Notes under the pieces: generated by a model | What the model was told of the DNA's origin: nothing | The model's database searches: none | What the model saw: only the letters and a program-made list of their open reading frames with translations | Made by a program: the position numbers and the translations under genes | Shown: one piece after another, positions 54,445-63,378 of the stretch | Layout of the letters: each line of letters starts with the position of its first letter | How positions within the stretch are numbered: position 1 is the stretch's first letter | From: Pelagibacterium xiamenense | Lineage (GTDB): Bacteria > Pseudomonadota > Alphaproteobacteria > Rhizobiales > Devosiaceae | Direction: 5' to 3' | Assembly: GCF_021166475.1 (NCBI RefSeq) | Contig: NZ_JAJOYS010000002.1 | Location: 558,001-622,000 of the forward strand | Length of the DNA: 64,000 nucleotides

Positions 54445-55596
54445 CTACCGCTCCTGCAGGTTGCGCAACGCGGCCATCCGGTCGGCGACCGAACCGCGCG
54501 CGGGCGCCGTCTGCTCGGCTTCGAGGGGCATATCCTCGAACTCGACCCCATCACCGGCAAACTTCCGGACGCGGTCGAAAAGGCTTTCGGTTTCCGCCGC
54601 CTCGATCTCGCGCGCGTCTTCGCTATAAACGAGCCGCGCGGTATCGGCCGCGACCTCCGCGAGCCGCGCCCGCAGTGCAGCCGGGTCGTATTTCTTCGTC
54701 CCCCAGCCGCGCGCCGCGTCTTTTTCGAGCGAGAGAACGGCGTCCTTGAGCGTATCGAGCCGCTCGGCCTGGCCCAATTCGTCCGCAAGCGAGAGCGCCG
54801 CGTGTCCGTTGGCATCGCCGCCTGCCTCGTCGGCATCCGACAGAAGCGCGCTCAGCCGCGCCTCGGCATTGGCGATACGCGCCTCCGCGTCGTGCAGCGC
54901 CAGCCGCGCAGCGCTCGAAGGATCGCCCTTGGCGAGCGTATCGCGCAGGAGCGCAATGGCCTCGTCGCTCGCCGTGTCCCGCTTTTTCTTCTTGTCGAGC
55001 CGCGCCAGAAGCAGTTCGGCCTGCTCTTCAAGAAAGGAATTGCGCTGCCGCTCCAGCGAAAGCGCCGTCAGCAGGTCCTCGACGTCCGACCGGTAATCCC
55101 CCGTCAACTGGTCGCCGCGGATGTCACTCTCATCCTCGTCCGGCCCGAGCAACCGCTCCGCGGGACCGGCCGATGCCTCCCGGTGCACCATCGCCGCGAG
55201 CGATGCCGCGTCGCGCTCGAGATTGCGGATCTGCGCCACAAGCTCCTGCTCGCGCACCTTGAGGGCGCTGATCGCATCATACTGCTCGTCGCGCTCGGCC
55301 TTGAGCGCCGCGATTTCCTGAATCTGGCTGTCGATCGCAACGCTGGCCTCGACGAGTTTGCCGCGCAGCCGCTCGATGCGCATCTCCAGCCGCCGCGTCG
55401 CAATCGCGAACTCGGCCCGCAGCTTGTCCTTGTCGGCGCGGAATTCGTTGAGCGTCACCGGCGTCACCGCCTCGATGCGGCGCTTGGTGAGACGCACGGC
55501 GCGGTTCCAGATGGCCGGCACGATCGCGACGGCCAATAGTCCGGCAGCCAGAAACCCCAGCGCAGCATACATGATATGCTCGATACCGATTCCCAT
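54445..55596 (-). CDS. Membrane-anchored coiled-coil protein, unrecognised
   Basis: 383 residues from the ATG at 55596 (MGIGIEHIMYAALGF). One N-terminal helix (IMYAALGFLAAGLLAVAIVPAIW) then a basic stretch and long charged heptad-like regions (about 45-130 and 150-260: RADKDKLRAEFAIATRRLEM; AIDSQIQEIAALKAERDEQ), acidic and alanine-rich, ending in SVADRMAALRNLQER. Resembles other rhizobial envelope-anchored coiled coils by layout only; I recognise no named family. Single gene, 10 bases from the convergent flavoprotein gene. Confidence 0.75.
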   Translation of the reverse strand: MGIGIEHIMYAALGFLAAGLLAVAIVPAIWNRAVRLTKRRIEAVTPVTLNEFRADKDKLRAEFAIATRRLEMRIERLRGKLVEASVAIDSQIQEIAALKAERDEQYDAISALKVREQELVAQIRNLERDAASLAAMVHREASAGPAERLLGPDEDESDIRGDQLTGDYRSDVEDLLTALSLERQRNSFLEEQAELLLARLDKKKKRDTASDEAIALLRDTLAKGDPSSAARLALHDAEARIANAEARLSALLSDADEAGGDANGHAALSLADELGQAERLDTLKDAVLSLEKDAARGWGTKKYDPAALRARLAEVAADTARLVYSEDAREIEAAETESLFDRVRKFAGDGVEFEDMPLEAEQTAPARGSVADRMAALRNLQER

Positions 55597-55731
55597 AGAC
55601 CTCGTCCCCAACGGGGCTTTTTACGTCCCTCGCAATCTGCCACGGTCCTGAAATTCCGGCCAGATTGACCTTTGTTTAACCTTACCGGAACCGAGACGCC
55701 GCGTCATCCGCCCGGAGGCGCATTCGCGACA

Positions 55732-55760
55732 ATGCCGCACCCGGCGCCCGGATGCGGCAT
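55732..55760. repeat. Inverted repeat in the gap before the EipA gene
   Basis: ATGCCGCA (55732-55739) pairs exactly with TGCGGCAT (55753-55760) around a GC-rich 13-base loop. On the minus strand it is 33 bases past the eipA stop; no T-run follows. Could be a factor-dependent terminator or a REP-like repeat. Confidence 0.45.
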
Positions 55761-55792
55761 CAATTCTGCTTTATCGGGTAAATGAACGCGCC

Positions 55793-56374
55793 CTAGAAGG
55801 GGTTCCAGGTCGGCTCGCGCGTGAAATTGAGATAGCCCACGGAAATCCCAGCGCGCACCCCGATGCCGGCGCTGATCGGCACGACGACCACGTTGTGCCG
55901 CTTGAGCGCCGTCATGCCCAGCCCGCCGACCGCGTAGATCGACCCGTCGACGCCCGGATACCGGTCGTAGATCGATTCGATCGCGGGCAGGTTGTAGACC
56001 AGCATCATCACCCGGCTGCCGTCGGCGCCGATATTGAGCCCCAGGCTCGGTCCCTGCCAGAAGACGTTGTGATTGCCGGCGTTGCGGGTATACATCACCC
56101 CCTCGCCGTAGCGGGCGCCGACAAAGAGCGCGCCCGAACCTTCCTGCCCCAGTATGTAGGCGTTCGGCTGGCCATATTGCCCAACCGCACGCTCGATCAG
56201 TGAGGCCAGGCCCGACGCGACCGACCCGAAGAACTGGTGCCCGGCGTCGAGCAATTCATTGGTGGAATAGGTGTCCGAGAGCGAGCCTTGCGGCTGTACC
56301 TGCGACTGCGCGGCAACCGGCAGGCTTAAAAGGCACAGCAACAGACTCAGGGTCCCGATGAGGCGTTTGAACAT
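55793..56374 (-). CDS. EipA-family envelope protein (DUF1134)
   Basis: 193 residues from the ATG at 56374: signal peptide MFKRLIGTLSLLLCLLSLPVAA, then the DUF1134 core with STNELLDAGHQFFGSVASGLAS, QPNAYILGQEGSGALFVGARYGEG and GGLGMTALKRHNVVVVPI. The Brucella member EipA is a periplasmic protein needed for cell-envelope integrity, conserved in Alphaproteobacteria, and its gene is linked to CtrA-type cell-cycle control (family knowledge). Periplasmic here too. Confidence 0.9.
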   Translation of the reverse strand: MFKRLIGTLSLLLCLLSLPVAAQSQVQPQGSLSDTYSTNELLDAGHQFFGSVASGLASLIERAVGQYGQPNAYILGQEGSGALFVGARYGEGVMYTRNAGNHNVFWQGPSLGLNIGADGSRVMMLVYNLPAIESIYDRYPGVDGSIYAVGGLGMTALKRHNVVVVPISAGIGVRAGISVGYLNFTREPTWNPF

Positions 56375-56505
56375 CAAAATACGTGCTCCCAACTCGCGTT
56401 TGCCACCCCGGCCGAGCCCCCGCCGGTTAACCAAGCCCATACGGCCAGCTGCTAGTATCGGACTTGCCCGCTGTTTCGATGCAATAGCGGAAATCTGGGG
56501 CGATC

Positions 56506-57045
56506 ATGCGGCAAAGAAGTAAACAAATCTTAACCCTTACAAAGTCTTACCAAATCGTCTTGATGGCAATCGTATGCCTTTTCGCCCCCATCCCGGCGTA
56601 CGCGCAGGAACAATCCATTGTGACCAACGTCTTAACCGGCGTCGCCATCGACGGGTACGATCCCGTGTCCTATTTCACGGGCCCGGAACCCCGGCGCGGC
56701 TCCCCCCAATACGTGCATGAATGGGCCGGCATACCGTGGTACTTCGCCTCCGCCGCCAATCGCGACGTCTTCGCCCGCGCGCCCGAAATCTATGCCCCGC
56801 TCTTTGGCGGGCACGGCGCAATGGCGATGTCCCGCGGTTACCTTTCGGACGGCAATCCGCAGATTTACCGCATTGTCGGCGACCGGCTGCTGCTGTTTTT
56901 CTCGGTGGGCAATCGCGAAGCCTTCGACCTGGCCGGGCCGGCGGCGCTCGCCCAGGCCCTCGACAATTGGGAGCGCCTGCCGCCGGCACGCGGCGCTGCG
57001 CCCTTCGTTCCACCCGCCGGGGCCGCGGACGCGATGGCCGAATGA
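56506..57045 (+). CDS. Exported YHS-domain protein
   Basis: 179 residues. Signal segment YQIVLMAIVCLFAPIPAYAQ after a basic start, then a YHS domain: GVAIDGYDPVSYFTG, PQYVHEWAGIPWYFASAANRDVFARAPEIYAPLFGGHGA. YHS domains are small, often metal-associated modules; no specific role is known. Its position beside eipA and chpT is a common rhizobial-type neighbourhood. Periplasmic or secreted. Confidence 0.88.
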   Translation: MRQRSKQILTLTKSYQIVLMAIVCLFAPIPAYAQEQSIVTNVLTGVAIDGYDPVSYFTGPEPRRGSPQYVHEWAGIPWYFASAANRDVFARAPEIYAPLFGGHGAMAMSRGYLSDGNPQIYRIVGDRLLLFFSVGNREAFDLAGPAALAQALDNWERLPPARGAAPFVPPAGAADAMAE

Positions 57046-57162
57046 CGGCCCGGGGCAATATTGGGCAAAGTCTTCGCCGTGCGGGTACAAAACGTTGCCG
57101 CGGCGGGTCTGGCCTGTAAAGTGCGAACAAGTGATTCTCAATTCCAGGACAGGACCAAGGCC

Positions 57163-57822
57163 ATGACGAGCACGGTCGAACTCGAAGCGGCGGATCTGGC
57201 GGCATTGCTGTGCTCGCGCGTATGCCACGATCTGATCAACCCGGTCGGTGCGATCGGCAACGGGCTCGAGGTCCTCTCCGATCCCTCCCAGGCCGAAATG
57301 GCCGATTTCGCCAAGGAACTGATCGAGAATTCGACGCGGCAGGCCCGCGCCAAGCTCGAATATGCGCGCCTTGCCTTCGGCGCCTCCTCGACCGCCGGGA
57401 CCGATATCGATACCCGCGAGGCCGAGCGCGTCGCCAAGCTCCTCATTGCGGGGGAAAAAGCCGATCTCGACTGGCAGATACCCGCGCTCATCATCCCCAA
57501 AAACAAGGTCAAGCTCGTCCTCAACATGCTGCTGATCGCCATCGCGGCGGTGCCGCGCGGCGGCAAGATCACGGTCGAAATCGGCGGCGAACCGGGCACA
57601 GAGAATTTCGCCATCACCGCTGCCGGACCCAAGACGCTGATCCCCAGCGGCACCGCGGGATTGCTGGCGGCAACGCCCGAAGACGGCAGCGTCGACGCCC
57701 GTGGCATCCAGCCTTATTACACCGGCGTTCTCGCCCGCCTGTGCCATATGGGGCTCAATATCGGTGTCGAGAACGAGGAATTGCGCTTTACCGCCGATCC
57801 CCTGCCGCACGATATCGACTGA
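57163..57822 (+). CDS. chpT: Histidine phosphotransferase ChpT
   Basis: 219 residues from the ATG at 57163. DHp-like start LEAADLAALLCSRVCHDLINP with phosphorylated H22 in CHDLINPVGAIGNGLEVL, followed by a degenerate ATPase-like domain (PKNKVKLVLNMLLIAI) without ATP-binding motifs, as in Caulobacter and Brucella ChpT. It relays phosphate from CckA to CtrA and CpdR. ctrA lies 2.2 kb away on the opposite strand. No cckA in the window. Confidence 0.95.
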   Translation: MTSTVELEAADLAALLCSRVCHDLINPVGAIGNGLEVLSDPSQAEMADFAKELIENSTRQARAKLEYARLAFGASSTAGTDIDTREAERVAKLLIAGEKADLDWQIPALIIPKNKVKLVLNMLLIAIAAVPRGGKITVEIGGEPGTENFAITAAGPKTLIPSGTAGLLAATPEDGSVDARGIQPYYTGVLARLCHMGLNIGVENEELRFTADPLPHDID

Positions 57823-57932
57823 GGACCTGCGCGCCGGTTCCTAAGCGTTCGATAACCATTGCGGGCTAGAGTGCCGGAGCGCCCTTGTGCGGGCGCCTAC
57901 GGTGGCAACGGGCCCGCTGGGGAGTACGCATC

Positions 57933-58292
57933 ATGAAATCGTGCCTGATCGTCGATGACTCGAGCGTCATTCGCAAGGTCGCGCGCCGCATCCTGGAAAA
58001 CATGGACTTCGTCGTCGACGAAGCCGAGGACGGCCAGGAAGCCTACGAAAAATGCGGCCGCGAGATGCCCGATGTCATCCTGCTCGACTGGCAGATGCCG
58101 ATCATGAGCGGGCTGGAATTCCTCAAGGCCCTGCGGGGATACGACGACGGCGACAAGCCTATGGTGGTCTACTGCACGACCGAGCGCGACATCGGCCAGA
58201 TCGCCATGGCCCGCAAGGCCGGCGCCAACGACCACATCCTCAAGCCCTTCGACCGGGCCACGCTGGAAGCCAAATTCCAGCCTTTCCTCTAG
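57933..58292 (+). CDS. Single-domain CheY-like response regulator
   Basis: 119 residues, a receiver domain only. Acidic pair D8/D9 (IVDDSS), phosphoacceptor D52 in LLDWQMPIMSG, switch threonine in YCTTERD and lysine in ILKPFD. The MKSCLIVDDSSVIRKVARRIL start is shared with CheY-like proteins found next to chpT in related bacteria, distinct from DivK and CpdR starts. Probably a phosphorelay or flagellar-motor effector; partner unknown. 110 bases after chpT. Confidence 0.9.
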   Translation: MKSCLIVDDSSVIRKVARRILENMDFVVDEAEDGQEAYEKCGREMPDVILLDWQMPIMSGLEFLKALRGYDDGDKPMVVYCTTERDIGQIAMARKAGANDHILKPFDRATLEAKFQPFL

Positions 58293-58323
58293 TTCGAAGC
58301 GCCCGCAGCTGTAAGCGTGTGAC

Positions 58324-58839
58324 CTAGGTGGCCTGCCCCGCCTCGTCCTTGAGATTGGCAAGCATGCGCCAGACGATCAGTTTGTGGAACGGCAGCACGC
58401 CCCAGAGATAGAGCCGCCCCCAGACATTGTGCGGATGCACCCATGTCGCAAGCGCGACATGACCCGACGGCGCGCGCGTCTTGATGACTGAAATCCTGAA
58501 ATCGAGATGCCTGTCGCTCGACCCGAACGTCACCTCCTCGGGGCTCACATGATCCACTGCGAACGCCCCGGAATACCGGCGTTCGAGAATATCCTCGCGC
58601 GTCGGGGGCGCGTAACCATGCTCTGTACCGGTCTTGAGCCCAAACGGTTTGACAAGCGCATTGCGAATGCCAAGAAGCACCATCACCCAGCGCGGCATGG
58701 CAAAGACCGTCAACAGCGCAAGGTCGGCCGCCGAAAGGCTCGGCTCGGGGACCGGTGCGATCTGGAAATCGAGAAAATCCCCTTCGCTGTAGTGGCGCAT
58801 CAGCGCGCCGGTCTGAGGATAACGAAACGCTTTAGGCAC
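58324..58839 (-). CDS. DUF2867 family protein
   Basis: 171 residues from a GTG at 58839, chosen because GGAG lies six bases upstream and the conserved PKAFRYPQTGALMRHYSEGDFLDF begins there; an ATG at 58950 would add 37 residues of low-complexity sequence. The C-terminal HLDFRISVIK and NVWGRLYLWGVLPFHKLIVWRML is the DUF2867 signature. Function unknown; possibly membrane-associated through a hydrophobic LALLTVFAMPRWVMVLLGI segment. Convergent with the receiver gene. Confidence 0.82.
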   Translation of the reverse strand: MPKAFRYPQTGALMRHYSEGDFLDFQIAPVPEPSLSAADLALLTVFAMPRWVMVLLGIRNALVKPFGLKTGTEHGYAPPTREDILERRYSGAFAVDHVSPEEVTFGSSDRHLDFRISVIKTRAPSGHVALATWVHPHNVWGRLYLWGVLPFHKLIVWRMLANLKDEAGQAT

Positions 58840-59154
58840 CTGGTTCTCCGCCGCAAGAAGTGGGGCAATCCTACCGCCCGGCGCGCACCAATCACTCTGC
58901 CCCGATGTCGCATGCCAGCGCAGCGCTGCACGACGCAACCTGTAGCTCATTGAACTCGCTGCACTTTATCCCACGATGCGCGGAATCGTCGCAACTGGTG
59001 CGGGCGCCGCCGGCCGCCGCACATTGGTGTGAGTTCCCCGCGACAATTTGTCCGTTTCGCGCTATCGTTAAGTTTGGCTGGAGCCTGGATGGTCCGGCTC
59101 CGGCGCTACAGGCGCAGCGCGATGGCGTGCGCCCAACCGTCAAAGGAGGCGGAT

Positions 59155-59958
59155 ATGCCGGCACTTGAGGCTGAACATGTCGACAATGCCACCGGCCGGG
59201 CCGAGGGGCAGGTCGACGGAATCCGTTCGATAACGCTCGCTGATGTCTTTGCCGCTCTCAAAAAGGGCGCGTCCGATTTCTGGGAACGGCCCTCCCACTA
59301 CATTTTCCTCGTGATCATCTATCCTATAGTCGGTTTCGTTCTGGCCGTCTGGACGGCAGGCGGGGAAACCTTCTCGCTGCTTTACCCCATCGCCACCGGC
59401 TTCGCGCTCGTCGGCCCCATCGCCGGGATCGGACTTTACGAGATCAGCCGAAGGCGCGAACAGGGGCTGGACGACCACCCGGCATACGCCTTCATGGTGC
59501 TGCGCTCGCCCGCGATCGGTTCGATCCTCGCGCTCGGACTGGTACTGGCGGTGATGTTCGGGCTGTGGCTTCTTGCCGCCAACGCGATCTACGGCGCCTT
59601 CTTCGGCGAAACCGGCCCGACCAACCTGCCCGGCCTTCTGGCGGCGGTCTTTACGACACCCCAGGGCTGGGGCCTGCTCTTTTGGGGCAATCTCGTGGGC
59701 TTTTTCTTCGCCTTCGCGGTCCTGGCATCGACCGTCGTGGCCTTCCCGCGATTGCTCGACCGCGGCGGCACCGCGGCGGACGCGGTCGCGCTCTCGCTTC
59801 GCGCGGTCATGGCCAATCTTGTTCCCATGCTCGCCTGGGGCCTGATCGTCGCGGCGCTGCTCTTTATCGGGTCGCTGCCCCTCTTTGTGGGACTGGCGAT
59901 CGTGCTGCCGATCCTCGGGCACGCGACCTGGCATCTCTACCGCGCCGTCGTGGTTTAA
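59155..59958 (+). CDS. DUF2189 integral membrane protein
   Basis: 267 residues from the ATG at 59155, with a strong AAAGGAGG upstream. Begins with a soluble segment, then six hydrophobic helices (YIFLVIIYPIVGFVLAVWT; YPIATGFALVGPIAGIGL; IGSILALGLVLAVMFGLWLL; LFWGNLVGFFFAFAVLAST; LVPMLAWGLIVAALLFIG; FVGLAIVLPILGHATWHLY). GLYEISRRREQG after the second helix is the DUF2189 hallmark. Function unknown, inner membrane. Followed by a hairpin shared with convergent ctrA. Confidence 0.88.
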   Translation: MPALEAEHVDNATGRAEGQVDGIRSITLADVFAALKKGASDFWERPSHYIFLVIIYPIVGFVLAVWTAGGETFSLLYPIATGFALVGPIAGIGLYEISRRREQGLDDHPAYAFMVLRSPAIGSILALGLVLAVMFGLWLLAANAIYGAFFGETGPTNLPGLLAAVFTTPQGWGLLFWGNLVGFFFAFAVLASTVVAFPRLLDRGGTAADAVALSLRAVMANLVPMLAWGLIVAALLFIGSLPLFVGLAIVLPILGHATWHLYRAVVV

Positions 59959-59978
59959 CCGGAACAGGCAAAGAGAAA

Positions 59979-60012
59979 GGCCCCGCACCTGGACGGTGCG
60001 AGGCCTGTTCTC
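59979..60012. terminator. Candidate bidirectional terminator between DUF2189 gene and ctrA
   Basis: GGCCCCGCACC (59979-59989) pairs with GGTGCGAGGCC (59995-60005) with one mismatch, followed by TGTTCTCTT; on the other strand the stem is followed by TTTCTCTTT. Positioned between two convergent genes. Confidence 0.6.
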
Positions 60013-60038
60013 TTGCCTCCAGAAACGCGCGGAAGGGG

Positions 60039-60740
60039 TTACGCGCTTTCGGAAAACTCCGCCTCGTCGGGCTCGCGCAGCACATAGCCGCGGCCCCAGA
60101 CGGTTTCGATGTAATTCTTGCCTGCCGTCGCCACTGAAAGCTTCTTGCGCAGCTTGCAGATGAAGACGTCGATGATCTTGAGCTCGGGCTCGTCCATACC
60201 GCCATAAAGGTGGTTGAGGAACATTTCCTTGGTGAGCGTGGTGCCCTTGCGGAGCGAGAGGAGCTCCAGCATCTGGTATTCCTTGCCCGTGAGGTGCACG
60301 CGCTGGCCGCCCACTTCGACGGTCTTGGTGTCGAGATTGACGCTGAGATCGCCGGTGTTGATGACCGACTGGGCGTGACCCTTGGAGCGTCGCACGATCG
60401 CGTGGATGCGCGCCACCAGTTCGTCCTTGTGGAAGGGTTTGGTCATGTAGTCGTCGGCGCCGAACCCGAGGCCCCGGACCTTGTCCTCGATACCCGCGAG
60501 ACCCGAAAGGATGAGGATCGGCGTCTGAACCTTCGCAACGCGGAGCGTGCGCAGCACTTCATAGCCGCTCATGTCGGGCAGATTGAGGTCAAGCAGAATG
60601 ATGTCGTAATCATAAAGCTTGCCCAGATCGACACCTTCCTCGCCGAGGTCGGTGGTGTACGCGTTGAAACTTTCGGATTTGAGCATCAACTCGATGCTCT
60701 GCGCGGTCGCGCTGTCGTCCTCAATCAAGAGTACACGCAT
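60039..60740 (-). CDS. ctrA: Cell-cycle master regulator CtrA
   Basis: 233 residues, OmpR-type. Receiver starts [20 protein letters not shown] with phosphoacceptor D51 ([15 protein letters not shown]); the winged-helix domain has [26 protein letters not shown] and [14 protein letters not shown], essentially identical to Caulobacter and rhizobial CtrA. Controls replication and flagellar genes at TTAA-N7-TTAA sites. The tail ends SESA; Caulobacter CtrA ends in two alanines recognised by ClpXP. Nine TTAA tetranucleotides and a GANTC lie in the 220 bases upstream. Confidence 0.98.
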   Translation of the reverse strand: MRVLLIEDDSATAQSIELMLKSESFNAYTTDLGEEGVDLGKLYDYDIILLDLNLPDMSGYEVLRTLRVAKVQTPILILSGLAGIEDKVRGLGFGADDYMTKPFHKDELVARIHAIVRRSKGHAQSVINTGDLSVNLDTKTVEVGGQRVHLTGKEYQMLELLSLRKGTTLTKEMFLNHLYGGMDEPELKIIDVFICKLRKKLSVATAGKNYIETVWGRGYVLREPDEAEFSESA

Positions 60741-61159
60741 GCCTATCCCCTTAACCTTAGGTTCCTACTGGAACCGGGAAGACGCGATCTTTCCCGTCAA
60801 CCTTAACCAAACCCTACTGGGTACGATTCGAACCTACCGGCAATTAGTTAACAAAGTTTAATTCGGTTGGGCAATATGCAATCCGGATTAACGCTGAAAC
60901 TTATTAAGCCTATGATTTTGCTTAAAATTTTCCAGAAATTTTTCTTAATTCTTTACGTTAAGAAAGCCCTTCAAGCGACTCTTGGGACTCGGTGAATTGC
61001 CGGCTATGTCGGGGAAATGAGCATACCTCGCCCGGAGGAGAAAATTTTGCTCAACACCTCCCAATATCGCACCGAAATTAACGTCCGGTTACCGACGCGA
61101 CAGGCAAGGCCCGAATCATACACAATCAGATTGGGGCACCATGAGGATAGGCGGACGCC
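60741..61159. promoter_or_regulatory. 419-base divergent control region of ctrA and fliI
   Basis: Gene-free. Nine TTAA tetranucleotides between 60751 and 60961, in an otherwise GC-rich genome, and a CcrM-type GANTC (GATTC) at 60825-60829 on the ctrA side; a second GANTC (GAATC) at 61113-61117 on the fliI side. None of the TTAA pairs next to ctrA has the exact 7-base spacing of a CtrA box, but one is spaced by 6 (60848-60861). The fliI side has one near-consensus CtrA box, listed separately. Confidence 0.55.
61078..61092 (+). promoter_or_regulatory. Near-consensus CtrA box upstream of fliI
   Basis: TTAA-CGTCCGG-TTAC matches TTAA-N7-TTAA at 7 of 8 defined bases with exact 7-base spacing, 68 bases before the fliI start. 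Placement suits CtrA control of an early flagellar gene. Confidence 0.6.
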
Positions 61160-62497
61160 GTGCAGTCTTTGATTTCCGACATCGAGGCCATCGACGAGAT
61201 CGAGGTGTTCGGGCGCGTCAAGACCGTCCAGGGCTTGCTGATCGAGGTCGTGGGCCCGGTGCGCGAATTGCGCGTCGGGGGTCGCGTTTTCATCGAAACC
61301 CAGTCCGGCGCAACGCTGCCGTGCGAAATCATCGGCTTCCGCGACGGGCTCGCGCTCTGCCTGCCCTTCGGCCCAGTCGAGGGCGTCCGCCTCGGCTGCA
61401 AGGCGGTTTTTGCCGGCCATGACGGCGCGGTCTACCCCGACCAGAGCTGGCTCGGCCGCACGATCAACGCCGATGCCCAGCCCATAGACGGCGGCGCGCC
61501 GCTCCTGCGCGGCGCCGAACCGTACGGTCTGCGCAACACGCCCCTGCCCGCCCACGAGCGCGCCCGCGTCGGCGCGCCGGTCGACCTGGGGGTCCGTGTA
61601 CTCAACACCTTCACCACCTGCTGCGAAGGCCAGCGCATGGGCATTTTCGCCGGCTCGGGCGTCGGCAAGTCGGTGCTGATGTCGATGCTCGCGCGCAATA
61701 CCGATGTCGACGTCGCCATTATCGGGCTCATCGGCGAGCGTGGCCGCGAGGTGCAGGAGTTCATCTCCGAATATCTTGGCGAAGAGGGGATGAAGAAGGC
61801 CATCGTCATCGTCGCGACCTCCGACGAATCCGCGCTGATGCGCCGTCAGGCGGCGTATCTCACCATGACGCTCGCTGAATATTACCGCGATCACGGCCAG
61901 CGCGTCCTGTGCATGATGGACAGCCTCACGCGCTTTGCCATGGCCCAGCGCGAAATCGGGCTTGCCATCGGCGAGCCGCCCACAGCCAAGGGCTACCCGC
62001 CGACGGTCTTCACCGAGCTGCCGCGCCTGCTCGAACGTGCGGGCCCCGGACTCAAAGATTCCGGCTCCGTTACCGGTCTGTTTACCGTTTTGGTGGAAGG
62101 TGATGACCACAATGAACCCATTGCGGACGCTGTGCGCGGCATCCTCGATGGCCACATTGTCATGGAGCGGTCCATTGCCGAACGCGGGCGGTTTCCGGCG
62201 GTCAATGTATTGCGCTCCGTATCGCGGACCATGCCGGGTTGCGTGCCGGAAGACTTCAGGCCGACGCTCAGCAAGGCAAGGGAACTGATGTCGGTTTTCG
62301 CCGACATGGAGGAACTGATCCGGCTGGGGGCTTACCGGAAAGGATCGGATCCAAAGGTTGACCGCGCCATCGCGCTCAACCCCGCTCTGGAGGCGTTTTT
62401 GAGCCAGAGGGGGGACGAACGCACCTCGATTGCCGACGGGTACAATTTGCTCGCGGCGATCCTGGAAACCGGTGGCGGGGGCGATCAGGCGGCTTGA
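61160..62497 (+). CDS. fliI: Flagellar export ATPase FliI
   Basis: 445 residues from a GTG start. F1-beta-like ATPase: Walker [10 protein letters not shown] (about 164-171), [11 protein letters not shown], Walker B-type [19 protein letters not shown], and [13 protein letters not shown]-terminal [10 protein letters not shown] and [10 protein letters not shown] are flagellar/type-III specific. Powers export of flagellar subunits with FliH and FliJ. FliJ follows 19 bases downstream. The absence of other secretion genes and the pairing with fliJ favour FliI over a type-III homologue. Opens a possible flagellar operon under CtrA. Confidence 0.96.
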   Translation: MQSLISDIEAIDEIEVFGRVKTVQGLLIEVVGPVRELRVGGRVFIETQSGATLPCEIIGFRDGLALCLPFGPVEGVRLGCKAVFAGHDGAVYPDQSWLGRTINADAQPIDGGAPLLRGAEPYGLRNTPLPAHERARVGAPVDLGVRVLNTFTTCCEGQRMGIFAGSGVGKSVLMSMLARNTDVDVAIIGLIGERGREVQEFISEYLGEEGMKKAIVIVATSDESALMRRQAAYLTMTLAEYYRDHGQRVLCMMDSLTRFAMAQREIGLAIGEPPTAKGYPPTVFTELPRLLERAGPGLKDSGSVTGLFTVLVEGDDHNEPIADAVRGILDGHIVMERSIAERGRFPAVNVLRSVSRTMPGCVPEDFRPTLSKARELMSVFADMEELIRLGAYRKGSDPKVDRAIALNPALEAFLSQRGDERTSIADGYNLLAAILETGGGGDQAA

Positions 62498-62516
62498 TGT
62501 GTAAGGAGTACAAGTC

Positions 62517-62927
62517 ATGAAGTCGAAGAGCGCGAGCTTGATCCGGCTCAAGAAGTTCCAGGTCGACGAGAAGCGACGCCAGGTCCTTCAGATCGAGACG
62601 ATGATCGGCGATTTCGAGCGCATGGCCGCCGAACTCGACCAGCAGATCGAAATCGAACAGCAGAAGACCGGCATCACCGACACCGCGCACTTCGCTTATT
62701 CGACGTTCGCCAAGGCCGCGATGACCCGCCGCGACAACCTCCTGGTTTCGGCCAACGACATGCGCGAAAAGCTCGAGGCCGCCCAGGACGAACTCGCTGA
62801 AGCGATCGAAGACCTCAAGAAGGTCGAGCTGCTCGACCAGCGCGAGCATGCGCGCGAAAACGCCGAAGCGCTCAAGAAAGAACAGGCCGAATACGACGAA
62901 ATCGGCCGCATCCGCCACCGGCGGTAA
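62517..62927 (+). CDS. fliJ: Flagellar export chaperone FliJ
   Basis: 136 residues, almost entirely charged coiled-coil as expected of FliJ (RLKKFQVDEKRRQVLQIETM; MREKLEAAQDELAEAIEDLK; EALKKEQAEYDEIGRI). AAGGAG lies eight bases before the ATG. FliJ escorts export substrates and couples FliI to the gate. Assignment depends on helical character plus position directly after fliI, since FliJ sequence is poorly conserved. Confidence 0.9.
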   Translation: MKSKSASLIRLKKFQVDEKRRQVLQIETMIGDFERMAAELDQQIEIEQQKTGITDTAHFAYSTFAKAAMTRRDNLLVSANDMREKLEAAQDELAEAIEDLKKVELLDQREHARENAEALKKEQAEYDEIGRIRHRR

Positions 62928-62939
62928 CCGGGGAAGCGG

Positions 62940-63281
62940 ATGGACTTTAACGACATCCGCGCCGTTGCCCTCGAATATCCCGGCGTCGCCGACGCCGTGA
63001 CCCATGGCACCGCATCGCTCAAGGTTGGCAGGCATTTCCTGCTGCGCGAGCGCGAGCCCGGCATCATCGCCATGCAGTGCGTTTCCATGGACGACCGCGA
63101 TTTCATTCTCGAAACCGGCGGCGATACTTTCTTCATCACCGATCACTACAAGGACTATCCCTACGTCCTTGCCCGCCTGAAAACGCTCGATCCCGCGCGC
63201 TTTGCGCATCTCTTCGAAGCCATATGGCGAGCGAAAGCGCTGAAAAAGCATTTGAAAGCGTATGACGCCGCCGCACGGTAG
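62940..63281 (+). CDS. MmcQ/YjbR-family DNA-binding-like protein
   Basis: 113 residues, full length for the family. Begins MDFNDIRAVALEYPGVADAVTHG and carries SLKVGRHFLLRERE, TFFITDHYKDYPYVLARL and the C-terminal FEAIWRAKALKKHLKAY helix. YjbR has a CyaY-like double-wing fold thought to bind DNA; function unknown. Twelve bases after fliJ on the same strand, so probably read from the same transcript by position only. Confidence 0.9.
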   Translation: MDFNDIRAVALEYPGVADAVTHGTASLKVGRHFLLREREPGIIAMQCVSMDDRDFILETGGDTFFITDHYKDYPYVLARLKTLDPARFAHLFEAIWRAKALKKHLKAYDAAAR

Positions 63282-63378
63282 CCCGCCCCCGAACATCTGT
63301 TGACTGACGCAAAATTGTTCTATTCTCTCCACCCATGAAGGCGTATCGCGCGCCTTTCTCGCGGAGGAGAAGAAAATC

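Noticed and set aside
60748-60961. Canonical CtrA boxes (TTAA-N7-TTAA) directly upstream of ctrA
   Set aside because: All nine TTAA sites were checked for a partner at 7-base spacing and none fits; only a 6-base pair occurs.
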